DNA of 64,000 nucleotides from Planctomycetaceae bacterium UBA2671 (GCA_002359185.1 DEML01000026.1:1-64000); one strand, 5' to 3'. Positions 49,545 through 59,758 are shown, counted from the stretch's first letter. The notes: generated by a model from the sequence alone, not told the origin. Translations and numbers: made by a program.

Positions 49545-50711
49545 TTATTGATCGGGGCAGGTGTAAATCGCCGCCGCCGCGATTGTGCCAATGCGACCCG
49601 CCAGCCGATTGACGGAACCTTTTCCATCGGGATGGACTCGATTACTCAGGAATATGACATACAGATCAAGTTCGGGGTCGATCCAGAATGAAGTCCCTGT
49701 AAATCCTCCATGCCCGAAAGCATGATTGCTGAATAAATCGCCTCGATTTGAAGAATAAGCCGATTGAGAATCCCATCCCAAAGTTCGAAGACCACCGGGA
49801 ATCTGTTGTGGTGTCGACATCATATTAACCAACGATTGGTTAAACGGAGTAGTCGATAATTTCTGTGAAGCTTGTAAGATTGCGGTTGCATATTTAGCTA
49901 GATCGGTTGCAGTAGAAAAGAGACCTGCATGGCCCGCGATACCCTCCAGTTCCCAGGCTCGTGGATCGTGCACTTGGCCCTGAATCCATTTTCCTTCCCG
50001 CATCTGAGTGACGGCTGCTTTATGCCTTAATGTCTCAGATGGATTGAATCCCGTTTCATTCATTTGCAATGGTTGAAAGATTTCCTTTGAAGTGAACTCG
50101 GCCAGGTTGCTTCCCGAGACCTGTTCAACAATTCTACCAAGCACAATATAGCCGACATCCGAATACATGAATTTTTCATCGGGTTTTGCTCTCAAGTCGA
50201 GTTCATCAATCCTTTGGTATGCGATGCGTTTTCCGTCTTGATAGTCTTTCAAATTGTTATCGGGCAGCAGGCCGGACGTGTGTGTGAGTAACTGTCTAAT
50301 CGTAATGTTGGCTTTGCCCTGAGAATGAAAATCCGGCAGATATAGACTGGCTGGATCATCAAACTGAAGTTGTCCTTTTTTCTGTAGCAGATGAATGCTG
50401 GTGGCGGTGGCGAGGGGTTTTGTGAGTGAAGCAAGATCGAAAAGCGTCTCTTTCAACATAGGTTGTTTTTCAGGCAGCAGTTGGCGGTAACCGAATGCTC
50501 GATGATAGACAATTCCTGCTCGACGTCCGATTAACACAACACACCCAGGCATTTCTTGATCAGCCACAGCCCTGTCCACTATGGGTTCAATCGCATCGAG
50601 TCGTTGAGAGTCCATTCCCGCCGACTGTGAAGAGATTTTCGGTGGCTCCGCATAGAGTACCACTGAATAACTGATAAGCAAAACGAAGATCGACAACGAT
50701 CGATTAAACAT
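49545..50711 (-). CDS. serine beta-lactamase-like (class C/esterase type) hydrolase
   Basis: 388 residues with a signal peptide (LSIFVLLISYSVVLYA). Active-site elements of the beta-lactamase/penicillin-binding protein fold: S95 and K98 in ASLTK, Y183 in YSD (YxN position, Asp instead of Asn), and HGGFTGTSFWI at the third (KTG/HxG) site. PF00144-type proteins are mostly esterases or peptidases acting on D-amino-acid peptides, not true beta-lactamases. Converges with the gamma-glutamyltransferase gene; its start abuts the relic at 50712-51064. Confidence 0.92.
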   Translation of the reverse strand: MFNRSLSIFVLLISYSVVLYAEPPKISSQSAGMDSQRLDAIEPIVDRAVADQEMPGCVVLIGRRAGIVYHRAFGYRQLLPEKQPMLKETLFDLASLTKPLATATSIHLLQKKGQLQFDDPASLYLPDFHSQGKANITIRQLLTHTSGLLPDNNLKDYQDGKRIAYQRIDELDLRAKPDEKFMYSDVGYIVLGRIVEQVSGSNLAEFTSKEIFQPLQMNETGFNPSETLRHKAAVTQMREGKWIQGQVHDPRAWELEGIAGHAGLFSTATDLAKYATAILQASQKLSTTPFNQSLVNMMSTPQQIPGGLRTLGWDSQSAYSSNRGDLFSNHAFGHGGFTGTSFWIDPELDLYVIFLSNRVHPDGKGSVNRLAGRIGTIAAAAIYTCPDQ

Positions 50712-51064
50712 TTTCTGATCCAGACAGAGTTAGAAGCGTCTCTGGCAAAATTCATTCCCAAGGATCAACTCTCCCCGGTTTCAGCCAGACACAATGTGGA
50801 GTTATTTACTCCCCGCGAAGCCAAATTTGTTCGGTTTACGATTAACGGGACAAACGGAGATCAGGCTTGCATTGACGAACTTGAAATCTTCACTGATCAG
50901 CACAATGTCGCGCTGGCGAGTCACCCACTTACTGCTACGATCTCTACCCTACAGTTCTGCATCTGCTACGCATCGATCATACAAAATTAACTTACTACCA
51001 CAATGGAATTGAACGACGTTTAACCGATGTGCATGGCCACGTGATTCACGAGGTTCTTGCTTAA
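50712..51064 (+). pseudogene. relic joining part of a PSD1 gene to the 3' end of a DUF1501 gene
   Basis: One frame reads LEASLAKFIPKDQ, then VELFTPREAKFVRFTINGTN and ACIDELEIFTDQ, a discoidin-like N-terminal part typical of some DUF1549/DUF1553 proteins. After about 50935 another frame reads VLHLLRIDHTKLTYYHNGI and RRLTDVHGHVIHEVLA then stop at 51064, matching the last ~35 residues of DUF1501 proteins (compare the gene ending at 55047). So the rest of a PSD1 gene and most of the following DUF1501 gene were deleted. The 5' end is cut off where the oppositely oriented serine hydrolase begins. Confidence 0.75.
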
Positions 51065-51240
51065 GACGCATCAGTCGCACTGTCTCTGATACTGAAATTT
51101 AAGCCGCATCATCTGGTCACTTTGGGTAAAACTGAATCTTCAGCAAATGCTATCCACAAACCCAGCTAACATTGCATTCCGAGAGTGAATTCAAGATAAT
51201 ACTAATATCTCACCTGCCTTCATATCGAGGAAATAAACTG

Positions 51241-53604
51241 ATGCCTCTCCTCGCTCGTTCTCAGTTTCTTCAATTGAAACAAGTTCTTTCATTACTGATT
51301 GTGTTATTAAGTTCTACGAATATTTCCAGAGCTGATCAGCCGAATCCGAAAGCTGATCAACTCGAATTCTTCGAGCGAAAAGTTCGCCCACTGCTCAGTG
51401 AGCACTGCTATTCCTGTCATTCGTCTCAAGCCAAAACAATCCATGGAAGTTTACGTCTCGACAGTGTCAGTTCAATATTAGAAGGTGGAGACAGCGGTAA
51501 GTTGCTGGTTCCAGGAAAGCCAGAGGAAAGTCTGCTGATTGAATCAATCCGCTATGATGGCGATTATCAGATGCCTCCGAAGGGGAAGATGGCTGAGCAT
51601 GAGATCGAACTTTTGATGCAGTGGGTGGAGCAGGGAGCCTATTTTCCGTCGTCAACAGACGAGCCACTTCAGACTAATGGATCCATCGATTTCACTGAAG
51701 GTCGTAAGCATTGGTCGTTTCAACCTGTGCTACAGCAAAAACTTCCAGATGTTATAAATTCGGATTGGCCTCAGACTCGCATCGATACATTCCTCTTGGC
51801 GGAAATGGAGCAGAAAAGCCTCAAGCCGACTATGAGAGCCGATCGTACTACGCTGGTAAGACGCCTCAGTTTTGATTTGATCGGTTTACCTCCCGCGCCA
51901 GAACAGATTCACAATTATATTGATGATGATTCGCCTGAGGCTTATGCACGACTGGTCGATCAACTCTTAAATTCTCCTCAGTATGGAGAAAAATGGGGAC
52001 GATGGTGGTTGGACCTGGCAAGGTATACCGATCGAACCGCCAGCTGGCTGCCGCAAACCAGTCAGGCTCACCTTTACCGTGACTGGGTTGTTAACGCCTT
52101 CAATGCAGACATGCCCTATGACGAATTTATCCGACGTCAACTTGCAACAGATTTAATGCCAGAGACCGGGCCGGAAGATTTGCCTGCTCTCGGGTTCCTG
52201 AGTCTCAGTCCAACGTACTGGAAAGAGTTAAAGCTGCCTTGCGAAGTGATTAAGGTTATTGTCGCGGATGAGTGGGAAGAACGGGTTGATGCAGTCTCGC
52301 GAACATTTCTTGGGTTGACGGTTGCCTGTGCACGCTGTCACGACCATAAATTCGATCCCATTTCTGCTGATGATTACTACGCTCTGGCAGGAATTTTCGC
52401 CAGCACTCGGTTCGCAGAACGTCCGTTGATCAGTAAAGAAAAGTACGAACCTGTACGAATTGCGAAAGAAGTGGTCGGCAAATTCGAAGCAGAAATTGCG
52501 AAGTTGAAAAAAGAGAAGCCGATACCTCAGGAAAAGATCGACGAACTTGTCGCTAAAATTGCCGAAACGAAAGCTTCTACGCCTGACTACGACACTCCGA
52601 TGGCGAATGCTCTGGTTGAAGAATCGACGTATGTCGTTCGTGCCGGGAAAACTCCGCAGGACGGAACTCGCATGGAATATCGAGCAGAGCCTCGAGATCT
52701 TCCTTCGTTTATCAGAGGGAACCCGAATAGACCCGGGCCTGTAATTCCACGCCGATTTCTCACTGTGCTGACAGAGGAGCCCGAGCCGTACCAAAATGGA
52801 AGTGGACGACTGGAGTTGGCAAATTCGATCACAACAGATGCCGCTTCGCTCTCGGCTCGTGTCATCGTCAATCGGATTTGGATGGCGCACTTTGGGCAGG
52901 GCATCGTCGACACGCCAAGTAACTTCGGTCGTCAGGGAGGGCAGCCGACACATCCCGAATTACTGGAGGATTTAGCGGCTCGATTCATCTCGCAAGACTG
53001 GTCTATTAAACAGCTTCATCGCGAAATACTGCTCTCGGCAGTGTGGCAGCAATCCTCAAACTCCAATTCAAACGCAGCCCGGATTGATCCTGAAAATCGA
53101 CTTCTCTCACATATGAATCGTCGCAGACTCGGTTTTGAAGAGTGGCGTGATGCGATGTTGTTGGTCAGCGGAAGTCTCGATCCGCTTTTCGGGGGCCCCT
53201 CCGTTGCCCTAGATGACAAAAATAACGTTCGCAGAACTTTGTATGCCACCGTCAACAGGCGGGATATGTCACCGACCTTGATGATTCACGACTTCCCGGA
53301 TCCAACTCAGCATAGTCCAAAGCGAACAACGACCACGACTGCACTTCAGGGATTGTACGCTTTGAATGGAGAGTTGTTGGCGGAACAGTCAAAGCAAATC
53401 GTTGATCGACTTTTTTCTGAGTTTTCTGAGAATGACCGAACCAGGATCACACAGGCATATTGGCTGCTGTTTTCACGCGAACCGACCGTACGCGAATTGG
53501 AGCTGGGGCTTTCTTACCTTGGTAATGGTGACGAAGAATTAAAACGATGGCAACAATACATTCATGTCTTACTGGCTTCGAATGAGTTTGTTTTTATTGA
53601 TTAA
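51241..53604 (+). CDS. PSD1 (DUF1549/DUF1553) planctomycete cytochrome c protein
   Basis: 787 residues from ATG 51241, with GAGG about ten bases upstream; an earlier in-frame start at 51172 lacks support. Signal peptide (QLKQVLSLLIVLLSSTNISRA). Haem c motif CYSCH at 56-60; second CxxCH in CARCHDHKFDPI. DUF1549: RRLSFDLIGLPPAPEQI and WGRWWLDLARYTDR. DUF1553: SARVIVNRIWMAHFGQGIV, NFGRQGGQP and RRRLGFEEWRDAML. Close paralogue of the protein at 31922-34468. Cotranscribed with DUF1501 (48-base gap). Confidence 0.93.
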   Translation: MPLLARSQFLQLKQVLSLLIVLLSSTNISRADQPNPKADQLEFFERKVRPLLSEHCYSCHSSQAKTIHGSLRLDSVSSILEGGDSGKLLVPGKPEESLLIESIRYDGDYQMPPKGKMAEHEIELLMQWVEQGAYFPSSTDEPLQTNGSIDFTEGRKHWSFQPVLQQKLPDVINSDWPQTRIDTFLLAEMEQKSLKPTMRADRTTLVRRLSFDLIGLPPAPEQIHNYIDDDSPEAYARLVDQLLNSPQYGEKWGRWWLDLARYTDRTASWLPQTSQAHLYRDWVVNAFNADMPYDEFIRRQLATDLMPETGPEDLPALGFLSLSPTYWKELKLPCEVIKVIVADEWEERVDAVSRTFLGLTVACARCHDHKFDPISADDYYALAGIFASTRFAERPLISKEKYEPVRIAKEVVGKFEAEIAKLKKEKPIPQEKIDELVAKIAETKASTPDYDTPMANALVEESTYVVRAGKTPQDGTRMEYRAEPRDLPSFIRGNPNRPGPVIPRRFLTVLTEEPEPYQNGSGRLELANSITTDAASLSARVIVNRIWMAHFGQGIVDTPSNFGRQGGQPTHPELLEDLAARFISQDWSIKQLHREILLSAVWQQSSNSNSNAARIDPENRLLSHMNRRRLGFEEWRDAMLLVSGSLDPLFGGPSVALDDKNNVRRTLYATVNRRDMSPTLMIHDFPDPTQHSPKRTTTTTALQGLYALNGELLAEQSKQIVDRLFSEFSENDRTRITQAYWLLFSREPTVRELELGLSYLGNGDEELKRWQQYIHVLLASNEFVFID

Positions 53605-53652
53605 CTGAAATTAGAGTGCATTTCAAAAAAAGTCATACAAACAGGTTTCCAT

Positions 53653-55047
53653 ATGAACTCTCAAAGACAAATTGAAACGGTTGGACGAAGACAATTTCTG
53701 AAGCAATTCAGTGGTGTCTCTGGTGGGCTAGGTGCTGCCCATCTGATGGGAATGCCTCTTGAACTTGCAGCTTCGGATTCGTTTGCTGCTGCGGGGGCTC
53801 ATTTTCCTCCGAAGGCCAAACGCGTTATTCACTTATTCATGAATGGCGGACCTTATCAGTCGGACTTGTTCGATCCCAAACCGGCACTCGAAAAGTATGC
53901 AGGCACAAAACCTTCTGGAGCCGATCTCCTGACAGAACGACCTACTGGTGGATTGCTCCCTTCGCCATTTAAGTTTATCAAAAGCGGCGAAAGTGGTGTG
54001 CCGGTCAGTGAATTGTTACCGCAGTTGAGCCAGCATATCGATAAAATATGCGTGCTCAATTCTCTGCATGCCGACAACCCGAATCATGGACCAGCACTCC
54101 TGCAGATGAATAATGGAACAATCATTCCTACTCGTCCGAGCATGGGAGCCTGGATGCTGTATGGATTGGGGAGTGAGAACAGTAATCTGCCAGGTTATGT
54201 CGTATTGTGTCCGGGACGTCCGGTCCGATTTTCGATCTTATGGAATAGCGCATTTCTGCCATCGAAGTATCAAGGGACTTATGTCAATCATTCGACAATT
54301 CAACCCGATAAGATGCTGCCCAATTTGAAGAACTCAAACTGGGATCACACTGTTCAGCGCGAGCAACTGGATCTGCTTGGACAACTCAATGCCGATCATC
54401 TCGCATCCCGTACCCACACTTCCGATCTCAATGCACGGACGGAAGCGATGGAGACGGCCTACCGAATGCAGTTTGAAGCAAGCGTCACCTTTGATTTGAA
54501 CCAAGAATCCAAGGCCTCTCGCGAAGCGTATGGTAGTGGGCATTTTGCCAATGGTTGCCTTCTGGCGAGACGAATGGTGGAACGAGGCGTTCGCTTTGTT
54601 CAGGTTTACTACGGGAATGGTCAACCCTGGGACACACATAGTGGACACAATGAGAAGGTCCCCGAATTGTGTAAGACGATCGATCAGCCGATAGCTGCTC
54701 TGTTGAATGATCTGGAGCAAAGAGGATTACTTGAAGATACTTTAGTTGTCTGGGGCGGAGAATTTGGTCGAACTCCGACGTCTGAAAATGGGAACGGCCG
54801 AGACCATAACCATCATGGATTCACAATGTGGATGGCCGGGGGCGGAGTCAAAGGCGGAATGACCTACGGAGAGACGGACGAATTCGGATTCAAGGCTGTT
54901 ACAGACAAAGTTCATGTCCACGATTTACATGCTACAATTCTCCATCTGCTGGGACTGGATCATGAACGCCTGACATATCGACATGCTGGTCGAGATTTCC
55001 GTCTGACGGATGTGCATGGCCGCGTGGTCCATGAAATCATTAGTTAA
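53653..55047 (+). CDS. DUF1501 family protein
   Basis: 464 residues. Twin-arginine-type leader GRRQFLKQFSGVSGGLGAA. Blocks of the family: IHLFMNGGPYQSDLFDPKP, NPNHGPALLQMNNG, WGGEFGRTPTSENGNGRDHN and the C-terminal LHATILHLLGLDH with RLTDVHGRVVHEII. Exported partner of the preceding PSD1 cytochrome; similar to the protein at 34548-35984 throughout, consistent with duplication of the whole pair. Confidence 0.93.
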   Translation: MNSQRQIETVGRRQFLKQFSGVSGGLGAAHLMGMPLELAASDSFAAAGAHFPPKAKRVIHLFMNGGPYQSDLFDPKPALEKYAGTKPSGADLLTERPTGGLLPSPFKFIKSGESGVPVSELLPQLSQHIDKICVLNSLHADNPNHGPALLQMNNGTIIPTRPSMGAWMLYGLGSENSNLPGYVVLCPGRPVRFSILWNSAFLPSKYQGTYVNHSTIQPDKMLPNLKNSNWDHTVQREQLDLLGQLNADHLASRTHTSDLNARTEAMETAYRMQFEASVTFDLNQESKASREAYGSGHFANGCLLARRMVERGVRFVQVYYGNGQPWDTHSGHNEKVPELCKTIDQPIAALLNDLEQRGLLEDTLVVWGGEFGRTPTSENGNGRDHNHHGFTMWMAGGGVKGGMTYGETDEFGFKAVTDKVHVHDLHATILHLLGLDHERLTYRHAGRDFRLTDVHGRVVHEIIS

Positions 55048-55198
55048 TTTGCCGTATAGATGGTCAGGAAGATATGCGGTTGATCGGAAATAGATTAAGA
55101 AGACGAACTTGAAGCGGGAATTATTCGCCCTGATCTCTTATGCTTGGATGTGCCCCGCAAGATTACACAGAATTTCAATAACAGGACTTAAATTAACG

Positions 55199-56329
55199 AT
55201 GAAGTATTTTGGAATGTTGCTCATGCTGGGAATGATCGTTTCCGGCTGCAATCCTGCTGATGAAGCTCGACAGTCTGATGCGAAAACTCCGGATCAATCC
55301 ACTGAATCATCGGCAACTGCTCGTGAAAAAATGACTGGTGATAATCCAGAAACGGTTGCATCGATCGAAGCAACAGCCGCGAAGGTTGAGAAGGATGCAG
55401 AAGGATTTATTACGCAAATTGATTTCCGCAAACAGCAGATCGATCCAGAAGCCCTGAATAAGTTACCGGAGTTGACTCGTTTACAATCGTTACTTCTTAA
55501 TGAGTCGAATATTAATGACGAGGGGCTGAAACCGGTTGGACAATGCACGACTTTGAAGAACCTCGATTTACGAGAATGTAGCGTTGGCAATAAAGGAATG
55601 GCTTATCTGACAGGGTTAAAAAAATTAAAAGCGCTGAGACTGTCTGGACAATCGGGAGCGACTACTGTCGATGACGATGGAATGGTAAGTGTAGGACAAT
55701 TGACAGGTTTAAAAGCCTTGCTTCTGGATTTTCTCTGGGTCAGTGGAGCAGGCCTGGCAGAATTGAAAGATCTGCAAGGACTTGAAGAACTGTATCTAGC
55801 CAGCACACTCGTCGGGGATGAAGATCTCGAACAGTTAGTGTTATTTCCTCAACTGAAAAAACTCCGTGTTTCCAAGTTGTCGCAGGTTTCACGTCCTGGA
55901 ATTGAACAGATTGCTCAACTTTCTCACCTGGAAGATTTGGACTTGAGCGAAAACAGTTCCTTGTTCGATGAGGACCTGGCTCCAATCTCAACGATGCTTC
56001 CATTAAGACGTTTGAATTTGTGGCGAGTCGCGATTACAGATAATGGAGTATCGCACTTAAAAGACCTGACGAATTTAACCTGGCTGAATCTGGATAACAC
56101 ACAATTGACAGACTCAGGTCTTGCTTATTTGCAGAAGATGCAGAATCTCACGTTTCTCCACTTGGGCTCGACATCGATTTCAGATGCCGGACTTCCCAAG
56201 CTGGAACCGTTGAAAAGCCTTAAAGACTTAAAGGTTACCCGAACAGCAGTTACGGAAGCGGGAGTTGAGAAGCTGAAAAAAGAACTTCCTGATACCGAGA
56301 TCCAGCTCAACTATCTGGGGGATCAATAA
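55199..56329 (+). CDS. leucine-rich repeat lipoprotein
   Basis: 376 residues from ATG 55199, chosen because it directly gives a lipoprotein signal (FGMLLMLGMIVSGC, Cys 17); the frame opens at 55109. After a polar linker there are about nine LRR units of the ribonuclease-inhibitor/GALA-like type, e.g. LTNLTWLNLDNTQLTDSGLAYL. LRR lipoproteins are expected on the outer leaflet or periplasmic face as protein-binding surfaces. It lies 151 bases behind the DUF1501 gene and before a strong terminator, so probably belongs to that transcript. Confidence 0.85.
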   Translation: MKYFGMLLMLGMIVSGCNPADEARQSDAKTPDQSTESSATAREKMTGDNPETVASIEATAAKVEKDAEGFITQIDFRKQQIDPEALNKLPELTRLQSLLLNESNINDEGLKPVGQCTTLKNLDLRECSVGNKGMAYLTGLKKLKALRLSGQSGATTVDDDGMVSVGQLTGLKALLLDFLWVSGAGLAELKDLQGLEELYLASTLVGDEDLEQLVLFPQLKKLRVSKLSQVSRPGIEQIAQLSHLEDLDLSENSSLFDEDLAPISTMLPLRRLNLWRVAITDNGVSHLKDLTNLTWLNLDNTQLTDSGLAYLQKMQNLTFLHLGSTSISDAGLPKLEPLKSLKDLKVTRTAVTEAGVEKLKKELPDTEIQLNYLGDQ

Positions 56330-56470
56330 GGTTCTGAAAGAGGATACTGCCAGCAATTAGACCATTTTCAAATGGTTTCTGCAGTCACATGAGCATCAAA
56401 AGAACATAAAACGCGGGGTTTAATCCTGCCGTACTCTGCAGTGAATTATTGAAAATGCTCTAGACAAAAA

Positions 56471-56505
56471 AAACGCCTCGGTACACATGTGCCGAGGCGT
56501 TTTTC
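56471..56505. terminator. strong bidirectional intrinsic terminator
   Basis: AAAAACGCCTCGGTACA pairs with TGTGCCGAGGCGTTTTT, one G-T wobble, with A-run on one side and T-run on the other. It stands between convergent genes (LRR lipoprotein ending 56329, oxidoreductase ending 56524), so it can end both transcripts. Confidence 0.92.
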
Positions 56506-56523
56506 GCTACTTGAGAAGATTCA

Positions 56524-57834
56524 TCAACTAACTTCCCAGCCTTCGCGATAAGTTTTGCGAATATACTGATCAGCCTGAGAGCAATTCGTTGCCTTCAGAT
56601 TCTCAGCATCCCATTCCAACCGTTCACCGACGCGATAGGCCACGTTCCCCAGCAAGACCGCTTCGGTGAGTGCTCCTGAGTAATCGAAATTGCAGGTCGT
56701 GGGTGAGCCATCCTTACAGGCTTTGATCCACTCGGCATGGTGTCCGATTGAGGCAGGGATGGTTTGCTCAGGAGCTTTGAAATCAGCAAATTTCTCCTGA
56801 GGGAAGAGGCGATAGTTGCTGTATCCAGAGAACAGTTTCCCTTCACTACCGACAAACATCACTCCGCTGCCAGGAACACGTTCTCCAGCAACTTCTTTGG
56901 GCGTTTGATTGCCATCGTACCATGTCAATTTGACCGCGGGCTGTGAATCACGAGCCGGGAATTCGTAATGAACCGTCAGGCCATGTGGACACGATTCCGG
57001 ATGCACTTCCGGTCCCTCTGCGACACAACTCGTTGGATGTCTCAACCCGAGCGCCCAGAACGGTAAATCCATGTAATGACAGCCCATGTCGCCCAACGTT
57101 CCCTGGCCGAAGTCCCACCAACGACGCCACTGAGCAGGATGATATCGTCCAGCCGCAAAGGGACGCTCCGGCGCTGGTCCCAGCCATAAATCCCAGGCTA
57201 ATGTTTCCGGTGGTGCCTGGCTTTCTTCAGGACGATCGCCGCCTCCCCAGCCTTTCCCAACCCAGACATGAACTTCGTTCACATCGCCAATCGCACCCGA
57301 CTGAATCAATTCAACGACGCGGCGATAGTTATCTCCCGCGTGAATTTGGGTACCAAGTTGCGTAGCCACTCCATGCTTTTTGGCTTCCTCTGAAATCAGA
57401 CGAGCTTCTGCAACAGTGTGCGTTAACGGTTTTTCACAGTAAACATGCAACCCGGCTCGAATCGCCCGAATGGTAGCCGGTGCGTGATGGTGATCGGTGG
57501 TGCCGATGACGACAGCATCAATTTTGCCTTTTTCTGCATCGAGCATTTCGCGATAATCGGCGTATGTACGGGCATCAGGAAACTCTGTGAGTTTCCGTTC
57601 CAGATAGTTTTTATCGACATCAACCAGTGCGACAATATTTTCTGAGGTCACACCTGCGATATCCGCTGCTGCCCTGTTGGCCGTTCCAATGCAGGCAATA
57701 TTCAGTTTCTGCAGAGGAGAGGTCGGCTCTGCAATCGCCCCGCCAGTCCAGACGCCAGCCGAGATGGCTGCTGCTCCGGCGGATGTTGTTTTTAGAAAAT
57801 CACGTCTACTGAAAGGGAGTTGTTGGGGACTCAT
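56524..57834 (-). CDS. Tat-exported Gfo/Idh/MocA family oxidoreductase
   Basis: 436 residues. Twin-arginine leader SRRDFLKTTSAGAAAISAG. Rossmann motif NIACIGTANRAAAD, family motif YCEKPLTHTVAEARL, QLGTQIHAGDNYRRVVELIQSG and the H-x5-RWWDFGQGTLGDMGCHYMD block. Same subfamily as the protein at 7864-9363. Predicted NAD(P)-dependent sugar or cyclitol oxidoreductase of the periplasm. A ceramidase-like gene lies 119 bases upstream in the same direction. Confidence 0.9.
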   Translation of the reverse strand: MSPQQLPFSRRDFLKTTSAGAAAISAGVWTGGAIAEPTSPLQKLNIACIGTANRAAADIAGVTSENIVALVDVDKNYLERKLTEFPDARTYADYREMLDAEKGKIDAVVIGTTDHHHAPATIRAIRAGLHVYCEKPLTHTVAEARLISEEAKKHGVATQLGTQIHAGDNYRRVVELIQSGAIGDVNEVHVWVGKGWGGGDRPEESQAPPETLAWDLWLGPAPERPFAAGRYHPAQWRRWWDFGQGTLGDMGCHYMDLPFWALGLRHPTSCVAEGPEVHPESCPHGLTVHYEFPARDSQPAVKLTWYDGNQTPKEVAGERVPGSGVMFVGSEGKLFSGYSNYRLFPQEKFADFKAPEQTIPASIGHHAEWIKACKDGSPTTCNFDYSGALTEAVLLGNVAYRVGERLEWDAENLKATNCSQADQYIRKTYREGWEVS

Positions 57835-57953
57835 CAGGCAGGTTCCTTTACGGGGATTGAAAACAAAAGTTTTAGTGCGCTGTTACGTTTCTCTTCTCTT
57901 AATGAGATATTATGCTTGCTTGATCAATGGAAGATCAAGTCTCCGATATTCAT

Positions 57954-59354
57954 CTACTCATTATTCGAGGCAACCATTTTACTCACTTGATCAATAATCA
58001 GGTTTTCAATTTGTGGCGCCCAAACTGTTGGCAAGCCGTAATAAATCATTGAACGCGCCCCTTCGTATCCACCCTCAAGTAGCACGCGACGGGACGGAAT
58101 ATAAGCCATGACATCGTTGCAGTAGCCTGCGACCCAGAGTTCTGGTAGATCCAGATCCCCTTTCAACCGTAGTGAGTAATCGACAACCACTTCGCCACCC
58201 AGGAAAACAATGTTGACATTGCCTAATGTCCAAACCTGAATCGGATAGGGATAAGTCGCAGACAGTTCGCCAGCACTGTCTAACGTTTTCAGTAACATTT
58301 TCGCCCGACTGGCAATGTATTTATCGGAAGACATCGTGTCGGTTTCCAGTTGCGAGCGAGTTGGCAGTTCCGAAAACGGAATGGAAATTTCCTGGAACCT
58401 CGTAACAAGGTTGTCGGCAACAGACTGTTGATCTTCTTCCTTGATATTCTGGACCGCGACCGCGATTTCCTTTCCATATTTTTCTGCCAGCTCAACCGTA
58501 CGGCGGGGGATTGGATTTTGATCTGCGCCGCACCCGGCGACAAACATGGCGACGGCACCAGGATAAGCTTTCTCTAATTCAATTTGTGCAAAACCAGGCC
58601 AATCGCCGTTCCATTGATAGAAACCCAGCGTGGTTGCATGACAGGCATAACCAAATAAAATCGCTTCCACATTCCCCTGAAGATCTTTCACAAACAGTGT
58701 TGGCAGAGCATGATCAATCGGCCCTTTCAATTCAGTACCTGCTTCGCGAAGGGCGGGGACATCTTTTTCCACGTTTTCCCGTCGATTGACTGCAAATGTT
58801 GCCGTACCGGTTGCAAAACTGAGTGCCACCGGATGCAAATTCTCAATTGAGGTTGCAACAGCTTGATTGACCTTCTCCGCTAATGCACTCGTGTATTCAT
58901 CGATATCTCGCTGTTGTTCTTCATCAAGAAAATACATCGATGAAAGAGTTTCTCCGACAACCGGGCCACAATGCGTATGCGAAGTACAGAACACGATTTG
59001 AGAACGTTCCAGACTGAAGTTCTTCTTCAGCAGTGCGGTCCATTGATCGGCGACCTGCCGACTGATGCCGACCAAATCAAGAGAGATCAAAACAGCCCGT
59101 TTCCCCGAGCCACTTTCGAACGCAATCGCTTTGACCCACAGGTCATGCAGTTTGCCTTCAGCCGGTTTATCTCGACCTGCATAACCAGACATCCAGATCG
59201 ATTTTTCAGGTGTGATGACAACTCGCCCAACTCCCGCCTTCCATCCTTCTGCTGCCTCAACTTTTTTGTACGTCGAGATACTTAACAGAACGATAGAACA
59301 GAAAAGAATCCTTGAGGAAATTCGCAATAATTCCTGTAACGTGTCGTTCATCAT
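57954..59354 (-). CDS. neutral/alkaline ceramidase-like exported protein
   Basis: 466 residues with AAGGA before the ATG pair at 59354/59351. An N-terminal hydrophobic leader (SRILFCSIVLLSISTYKKVEA) is followed by GVGRVVITPEKSIWMSGYAGR and IVFCTSHTHCGPVVGE, the zinc-site region of the ceramidase N-terminal domain; VAGCGADQNPIPR and YCNDVMAYIPSR follow. Family members cleave amide bonds, classically ceramide to sphingosine and fatty acid, but many bacterial homologues have unknown substrates. It lacks the C-terminal Ig-like domain of true ceramidases, as is usual for this short planctomycete group. Confidence 0.87.
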   Translation of the reverse strand: MMNDTLQELLRISSRILFCSIVLLSISTYKKVEAAEGWKAGVGRVVITPEKSIWMSGYAGRDKPAEGKLHDLWVKAIAFESGSGKRAVLISLDLVGISRQVADQWTALLKKNFSLERSQIVFCTSHTHCGPVVGETLSSMYFLDEEQQRDIDEYTSALAEKVNQAVATSIENLHPVALSFATGTATFAVNRRENVEKDVPALREAGTELKGPIDHALPTLFVKDLQGNVEAILFGYACHATTLGFYQWNGDWPGFAQIELEKAYPGAVAMFVAGCGADQNPIPRRTVELAEKYGKEIAVAVQNIKEEDQQSVADNLVTRFQEISIPFSELPTRSQLETDTMSSDKYIASRAKMLLKTLDSAGELSATYPYPIQVWTLGNVNIVFLGGEVVVDYSLRLKGDLDLPELWVAGYCNDVMAYIPSRRVLLEGGYEGARSMIYYGLPTVWAPQIENLIIDQVSKMVASNNE

Positions 59355-59524
59355 CCAATCCTTATCCAGTCAGCGAAAGTGATCTGCGACGTTAATTGCA
59401 GGTATGAGCGCTCTTGTAATGAAACAGGTCTACAAGTCTGTTAACTCCGCTTGTTGGAGTCTACCAGAAAGGTCATTTTATTTCACTAAGTCATCAACAA
59501 AAACATGAAATTTCCACAGTAGTA

Positions 59525-59758
59525 TCACGAGATATCTAATTGATGGTGTAACTTTCTTTGTACAAGGTACTTCTCGCTTCCAAGCCATTCAATTATCGCT
59601 TCAAATATTCCTGCAAATAAAAAATGAGAGGTAATCATCTCCAGTGGAATACATACTGCCGGTGGTTGATGTTCTGGCAGTTGAGAAAGAAATTTAAGCA
59701 GAGAAGATTTCAACAGGCGCAGAAGTCGGGCCATTGATTCTGGACAATAAAAAGCCTG
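59525..59758 (-). pseudogene. possible TetR-type regulator tail (remnant)
   Basis: A 69-codon frame within 59355-59709 overlaps the 3' end of the DUF1853 gene. Its sequence, with SLLKFLSQLPEHQ and IPLEMITSHFLFAGIFEAIIEWL, looks like the C-terminal ligand-domain tail of a TetR/AcrR regulator, but no DNA-binding part is present and an in-frame stop lies at 59759-59761. It may be a decayed fragment or chance. The rest of 59355-59709 holds nothing I can identify. Confidence 0.25.
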
